DNA of 64,000 nt, from the NCBI GenBank assembly GCA_947095585.1, contig OX352761.1, positions 36,233,260-36,297,259 on the forward strand, in the 5' to 3' direction. The notes beneath the pieces are model-generated. The model was not told where the DNA came from. It did not search any database and saw only the letters and a list, made by a program, of their open reading frames with translations. Shown here piece by piece: positions 57,644-64,000 of the stretch (its first letter is position 1; each line of letters starts with the position of its first letter). The translations under genes were made by a program, and so were the position numbers. This DNA comes from Nephrocerus scutellatus. Lineage: Eukaryota; Arthropoda; Insecta; Diptera; Pipunculidae.

Positions 57644-58207
57644 TTGGTCCTTCGAGACGGATATAAAGATTTAAGGATTTAAGGATTTGTAAGTGCGCAA
57701 CGAATTTGTAACATAACACAGTGAGTGTTATCGGTATATTCTTCGGTGAACTAATCGACTGATCAACAAAGTGAGTATCATCAGTTTAAAATAACACAGT
57801 GAGTGTTATCGGTATATTCTTCGGTGAACTAATCGACTGATCAACACAGTGAGTGTCATCAGTTTAATACAACACAGTGAGTGTTATCGGTATATTCTTC
57901 GGTGAATTAATCGACTGATCAACACAGTTAGTGTCATCAGTTTAATACAACACAGTGGGTGTTATCAGTGAACTTCGACTGATCAACACAGTGAGTATCA
58001 TCAGCTTAATATAACACAGTGAGTGTTATCGATGAACTTTTCAACTGAACCTAACACAAACAACGGAAAGAGGCTGGTACAACGGGGGAGCAACGACCAA
58101 AATTCAGGTGTGTGGCAATTTTCTTTACATTTTTTATAATTTAAAAAACATAAACCGTCAATCAATTAAGACTTGTGTGTGTGAGTATATATCATATTAT
58201 TGTTGTC

Positions 58208-59510
58208 ATGAGTAAAACTAAAATGTCCGCGGTAATAGACGCGATTCAGACAATCGCATTAGAGTTGAAGTCTGACTACGAGGCTTATCAAAAGTTAGGT
58301 GTGCGAAAACAATCAGTCCACATGAATGAGGCGCGGCTGACGAACCTAGAGACCTCATTTGCAGAAGCGAGAACTGTACACCAAAAAATTGTGTAAGCTC
58401 CCAGTGAAGAAGCGAAAACAAAATACATGGAAGCTCGCACATTCCATGAATTAAAGGAACTGTTTTTAGCATATCAGTGTGATTTAAAGGAGCAGCTCAC
58501 AACCGCCGAGAGCCCAAGCTTCATCAACAAATCGATTGCAGCATCAAAGATTCTGTCGGTTGAACTAAAGCTCCCTCCGATGACAATCCCCAATTTTGAT
58601 GGCTCTTTAAATCTGTGGCCCGAATTCAAGGCTTTATTCGAAAGCCTAGTCGCCAAAAATTCTTCAATTTCTGAGGAACAAAAGCTTCAGTATTTAAAGG
58701 GCAACCTAAACGGTGAAGCAGCGCGTATGTTACGAAACACTGATACTAATTTTGAAACCACATGGGCTTTGCTAGTGAAGCGTTTTCAAAACGTCCGCTT
58801 GTTAAAGGACAATCAGTTCAAGTTGCTATTCGATCAGCAGAAAATGTTTCAAGAATCACCTGATGATTTAAAACTGCTTCTTGACACCACAAACGAAGCC
58901 AAACAGTCTTTAAAAAATCTTGGTGTGTCAGTGGATGCGTGGGAAGATGTGCTGATCGCGGTATTTGGGAATCCCACATTGCGACGCATGCGGATTCGTC
59001 GAAATCAAATGAATTCACTCCAGGTACAGTGCGTACACATAACTCCACAATTTTAAAATGTCCCATGTGCCAAGGGTCCTATGCGATCCGAAACTGTCCC
59101 AAATTTAAAGCTCTAAGCCCCGCGAAGAGACAGGACATAGTGAAAATATATAAGCTATATTTCAACTGTCTCTCTAATACTCAATATACCAGAGCATGTA
59201 CAAGTAGCTTCACGTGTTATAAATGTAAGCAAAAGCATCATTCGCTCTTGCAAAATGAATCAACAAATTCAACACAGACTAAGGATTTGTGGTCACCGGG
59301 AACAACCCAGTCATCAGCTCAACAAGCAGAATCGTATGCACAAAGACCACAACTCGCTTCACCAGAACAGCCAACGGTTTCTACCCAAATGATGTCAACA
59401 TATAGCACTTACTTAGCCGAGTCCAACACAGTTCAGACTGTGCTTCTCGCTACTGCACTGATTAAGGTAGTCCCGAAAGTTGGCCAACCGGTGGTCTTGC
59501 GTGCGCTTTT
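58208..59510 (+). pseudogene. Unit 7 gag
   Basis: ATG at 58208 and the shared TAA after QKIV (58394-58396). The capsid is then open from 58427 to 59056. A ~35-bp deletion after DAWEDVLI (near 58955) shifts the frame, and the rest, with both knuckles, is readable from 58939 to 59703. It is the same Gag subtype as unit 4 (LNGEAARM, LLFDQQKMF, CQGSYAIRNC). Confidence 0.85.
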
Positions 59511-62500
59511 AGATCCGGGATCAGAAACATCCCTAAGAATCTTCTTTCCAACTACTAAGATTGAAAAAAGAGAAGGCCACCGTATTGGTTCTGGGAGTCG
59601 GAGGAACGAACACGGGTGTCTCCAAACACAAAGTATCCTTCACGATAAATTTATGTATCAACAACCAATTCAAATTACATATAACAGCATTGATTATACC
59701 TAAGGTCACATCTGATTTGCCAATGAGAAATATTCAGAGTGCTGACTGGAATCAACTCCGAAGTCTGCAATTAGCAGATCCGACTTTTAGTAAACGAAGC
59801 AAAATCGACATCTTGCTTGGTGCAGACGTGTTTCCATCAATCATTCTGGAGGGTATCGTGAAGGGTACACCAGGCACGCCAATGGCTCCAAACACTGAGC
59901 TAGGTTGGGTGTTGTCCGGTGGTGTTCTCCCGACAAAAAAATCGATAACATCTCTTCACATTACCGCTGAGGATCGAGATGTAGACAAAATTCTTTCGAA
60001 GTTTTGGGAACTAGAAGATATAGCCAAGAAGTCGTTGCTTTCACCAGAAGATAAACAGTGTGAATTACACTTTTGTCGAACTCATCAACGTCAGGCTGAT
60101 GGGAAATATGTGGTTCAGCTCCCATTCAAGGAAGGAAGGCGACCCTCAATCGGACGATCGTATAATTCAGCGAGGATTAGATATCTTCAACTGGAGAAAA
60201 AATTCCATTCCAACAAATTTTTCCATCAGGAATACAAAAAGGTCATTGATGAATATAAAGACTTGGGCCATATGACAGAGATAAATACCATGTCGTTGGG
60301 AGACCACTATTTCGTTCCACACCACGCGGTGATAAAAGAATCCAGTTCCACCACCAAGATGCGAATTGTATTTGATGCATCATGCAAATCGTCAGATGGT
60401 ACGTTACTAAACGACCATTTACTCGTTGGTCCAAGGTTGCAAGACGATATATTCGAACACGTCACTCGATTTCGAAAACATAAGGTCGCATTTATAGCCG
60501 ACATCAATAAAATGTACAGGCAAATTTGGGTGCCTCCAAATGATTCGGCTTATCAACTTATCTTGTGGAGAGATAAAAATGACGAAGATATAAAAGCGTA
60601 CCGTCTGAATACCGTCACCTTTGGCACGGCTGCAGCACCATACTTGGCTGTTCGCACATTGCAACAACTGGCTACGACTATCCGCTGGCATCGAAAATTG
60701 CCAAGGAAAATTTCTTTGTAGACGATATCATTCATGGGGCAGACTCAGTCAGTGAGGCTCTGGAGATGCAGCACCAACTCATTTCCATGTTGAACAAGGG
60801 AGGATTTCCATTAACGAAATGGGCAAGTAACAGCGCAAGGTTGTTAGAAGCCGTTCCAGAAGAAGACCGAGAAATAGGGATACCATTGTCATTTGATGAC
60901 AATAACGCAATCAAAACCTTGGGAATCCAATGGCATCCAGGAAGGGAAACATTTTCATTCAAAATAATGCTTCCAGAACAAACGAGAGCAACAAAAAGAA
61001 CAATTCTCTCAGACATCGCTCGGCTCTATGACCCCTTGGGATGGATTTCCCGTGCAACATTCTTGGCAAAATCCTAATGCAAGAAATATGGAAGGCACAC
61101 CAATCATGGGATGAGGAACTGTCAGAAGCAATCGTTACGACGTGGTGTTTCTTGGAAGCAGAACTTATAGCACTAAATGACATTGAAATTCTACGATGGA
61201 TACATTGCACCAACGAATCTATTATTGAAATCCACGGATTTTGTGACGCTTCCGAAAGGGCATACGCTGCAGCAGTGTATATTCGTGCTATCAACGGAAC
61301 GTCAATACACACTAGTTTACTTTTGTCAAAAACTAGAGTCGCACCTCTTAAAACCAAATCTCTTGCACGGTTAGAATTGTGCGGAGCTGTACTATTGTCA
61401 CATTTGTTGCTACACACCGTCGAGACCATGGAACTACAAAGGGCACGAATCTACGCTTGGTCAGATTCACAAATCACTCTGGCTTGGATTAAGGCAGCAC
61501 CATATACGTGTACCACATTTGTTGCCAACAGAGTTGCTGAAATCCAAGAACTGACTGATGTTAAATGCTGGAGATACGTCCCGTCCAAAGACAATCCAGC
61601 GGACATCGCATCAAGGGGGCTGTCGCCCAGGGAGCTGATCACTAAACGGCCCGGAATACCTACAAACATTTGAAGAGCAATCTTACCCCATGTATGATAT
61701 AGACCATACAGATCTTGAGACGAAAGCGTCCAAATTTCATGGGAGGTGAATGAACTGTTGTCCAGATTTTCGTCATTACAGCGACTAATACGAACTACAG
61801 CGTATTGGCTTCGCTTCATCAATAACGCTCGTAAAATATGGGAGCGGGTGTCTGGGCGCTCTCAGTAGAAGAACTAACCTGTGCTTAAAGGCGACTGATA
61901 TTCATAGTACAGCAGGAGTTCTTCAGTGAGGAGATTAGTCAACTCGCCAACAATGAAATAGTGCATAAGGGCAGTAAATTGGCTAGACTTTTTACCTTCA
62001 CAGAACATTTTAACGACACTCATAATCCATGATGTTCACATGAGACTGTTGCATGCTGGTCAACAATTAATGATGGCAACTCTTCGCGCAGAATATTGGG
62101 TCCTTCAACTAAAATCAAATGTTAAAAAATGCATCCACAAGTGTCTCAAATATTTTCGATACACGGCATCGATGAAGCAGCAAAAAATGGGAAACCTCCC
62201 AGCCCCGCGAGTGAATGAAGCTCGACCATTCCAAACATCTGGGATGTATTATTGTTCAACTAAAGGCATGGAAGGGACGCTGTAACAAAATCACGAAGGC
62301 CTATATTGCTATTTTTATCTGTTTCTGTACGAAAGCGGTTCATCTTGAACTGGTTAGCGACTGCAGTACGTCTGCCATTCAAGCGCTTTACCGCCCGGCG
62401 TGGCATTTGCACCGACCTGTATAGTGATTGTGGAACTAATTTCCAAGGAGCCGCAAAAATCATTGATCTAGAAAAACCACGTCTACTAAGGCAGTGGGCC

Positions 62501-62790
62501 GAAGACATCGCGACTCAACTGCAGAAAAACGGAACTACGTGGCACTTCAACCCTTCGGCAGCACCACATATTGGGGGGCTCTGGGAAGCGGGAGTAAAAT
62601 CAATGAAAGACCACTTGAAGAGATTGCAAAGCAACAAAGCGGCATCATCAAATTAAAAAAAAGATGCGTCAGCAAATACCAACAGCAACTCCAATTCATC
62701 GAAGAAGATTCGCTGCGTCGCAATTTTGGTCTAATGAAACTCCACGAGTTCATCGCTTTGCCAGTCCATCCGACACCAAACTGAATCATG
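59500..62790 (+). pseudogene. Unit 7 pol, best-preserved N-terminal half
   Basis: The protease is LLDPGSETS with the shared frameshift. The frame 59561-60721 (386 codons) then runs without a break from LLGADVFPSII through SKFWELEDIAKKSLLSPED (deleted in units 1, 5 and 6), RPSIGRSYNSARIRYLQLE, FDASC and ADINKMYRQIW to LQQLAT, where the same ~14-bp loss as in unit 6 shifts the frame. The polymerase motif is changed to FVDD (TTTGTAGACGAT, about 60714-60725). RNase H is open 61041-61673. Integrase has MYYCS and the common frameshift and stop. Confidence 0.85.
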
Positions 62791-62842
62791 CTGGCGACAT
62801 ACGTTGTGCACTATATAAACAAACACACGGTGGGCAAATGCA

Positions 62843-63300
62843 TGTATTCATAATCAGCCATGTCATCAATAATTAAATATATAATTAATTCAAAGTGTGG
62901 AATTAGTTGGATTGGATATAAACTTAAGAGTTGGCAAAGCGAAGAACGAGTAAGTCAGTCGTCATCCAACATCCAATTCAGAACATCGCGCCTTTCTCAA
63001 TCGTCCGTCGTCAATTAAATCTTTCTCAATCGTCCGTCGTCAATTAAATCCTTCTCAATCGTCCGTCGTCAATCATTCTCAATCGTCCGTCATCAAGATA
63101 ATGAATAGTATTGAATATTAAATTATAAATTAAGTCTACATCTACTCAAAATAAAGAGAAAAATTCATAACTAATAGAAGACAAAAAATTGTGTTGTTTT
63201 CTTTCAATTTTCATTTATTTTTGAACGAAGATTTCCTTTCGAGGAAGTCTGTCTAAATTTGCAAATTGCCCTTAGAACCAACAAATCCAGGCGGCAAACA
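62843..63300 (+). mobile_element. BEL LTR 8
   Basis: 458 bp, nearly identical to LTR 7 at an offset of 5657 bp, with matching flanks on both sides. Confidence 0.88.
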
Positions 63301-64000
63301 TTGGTCCTTCGAGACGGATATAAAGATTTAAGGATTTAAGGATTTGTAAGTGCGCAACGAATTTGTAACATAACACAGTGAGTGTTATCGGTATATTCTT
63401 CGGTGAACTAATCGACTGATCAACAAAGTGAGTGTCATCAGTTTAAAATAACACAGTGAGTGTTATCGGTATATTCTTCGGTGAACTAATCGACTGATCA
63501 ACACAGTGAGTGTCATCAGTTTAATACAACACAGTGAGTGTTATCGGTATATTCTTCGGTGAATTAATCGACTGATCAACACAGTTAGTGTCATCAGTTT
63601 AATACAACACAGTGGGTTTTATCAGTGAACTTCGACTGATCAACACAGTGAGTATCATCAGCTTAATATAACACAGTGAGTGTTATCGATGAACTTTTCA
63701 ACTGAACCTAACACAAACAACGGAAAGAGGCTGGTACAACGGGGGAGCAACGACCAAAATTCAGGTGTGTGGCAATTTTCTTTACATTTTTTATAATTTA
63801 AAAAAACATAAACCGTCAATCAATTAAGACTTGTGTGTGTGAGTATATATCATATTATTGTTGTCATGAGTAAAACTAAAATGTCCGCGGTAATAGACGC
63901 GATTCAGACAATCGCATTAGAGTTGAAGTCTGACTACGAGGCTTATCAAAAGTTAGGTGTGCGAAAACAATCAGTCCACATGAATGAGGCGCGGCTGACG
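63301..64000 (+). mobile_element. Unit 8 leader and gag start (cut by window end)
   Basis: PBS TTGGTCCTTCGAGACGGAT, a CACAGTGAGTG-repeat leader like that of unit 7, and the gag ATG at 63866, readable as MSKTKMSAVIDAIQTI to the window edge. The array therefore continues to the right. The diagnostic QKIV stop lies beyond the window. Confidence 0.85.

Larger units (their letters stand above)
17531..64000 (+). mobile_element. Head-to-tail BEL/Pao retrotransposon array
   Basis: A truncated 3' end (17531-17674) is followed by eight LTRs with seven internal regions between them and an eighth cut by the window edge. All lie in the same orientation and neighbours share one LTR. Unit lengths (LTR start to next LTR start) are 5073, 3073, 12542, 5194, 5487, 8142 and 5657 bp. 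Removing the nested Gypsy and LINE brings the third to about 4.4 kb and the sixth to about 5.55 kb. Family evidence is a glycine-tRNA-like PBS (TTGGTCCTTCGAGCCGGAT), Gag with two Cys-His knuckles, LLGADVFPSII after the protease, YVDD reverse transcriptase, and DYAGP integrase. No 5-bp target duplications separate the units. Confidence 0.9.

Overview
The window is eukaryotic, AT-rich, transposon-packed DNA. It most likely comes from an insect, probably a fly: it holds one short-intron MADF-BESS gene, a mariner relic, Gypsy and BEL/Pao LTR retrotransposons, palindromic MITEs, an RTE-like LINE and a ~118-bp satellite. The species cannot be named from the sequence. The only convincing host gene is a two-exon MADF-BESS gene at 4853-5763 (+). 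Everything else recognisable is mobile or repetitive.

Layout. 1-9.5 kb: an LTR fragment (1-372), a nested palindromic MITE (917-1424), a dense cluster of palindromic MITEs (2.0-4.7 kb), the MADF-BESS gene, a decayed mariner (6139-6994), a 1.4-kb foldback-like element (7224-8611), and the 3' LTR and integrase tail of a Gypsy element on the minus strand (8725-9519) whose LTR family matches 1-372. 9.5-17.5 kb: a ~118-bp satellite split by a 5842-bp LTR element (9789-15630, TSD AGAT). That element has very long LTRs and a gag-protease region but no reverse transcriptase or integrase.

17.5-64 kb: the main feature is a head-to-tail array of BEL/Pao elements. Eight LTRs of about 458 bp (the first is 522 bp) are shared between neighbouring internal regions in the order LTR-internal-LTR-internal. 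Every copy is dead, and the copies share the same lesions: a protease-region frameshift, an integrase frameshift, a truncated integrase C-terminus and, in all readable copies but the first, one gag stop codon. The array therefore probably grew by unequal exchange or segmental duplication, making a retrotransposon-derived macrosatellite, and not by repeated insertion. Unit length without nested insertions runs from about 3.1 to 5.7 kb.

Two younger insertions sit inside array units. One is an 8.1-kb Gypsy element (27771-35898, TSD CATG, LTRs about 1% apart) with an unusual pair of small 5' ORFs and a deleted reverse-transcriptase active site. The other is a 5'-truncated RTE-like LINE on the minus strand (50667-53247, 9-bp TSD) with an 842-codon open frame. 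Implied order of events: satellite and BEL array first, then the gag-protease element in the satellite and the Gypsy element and LINE in single array units.
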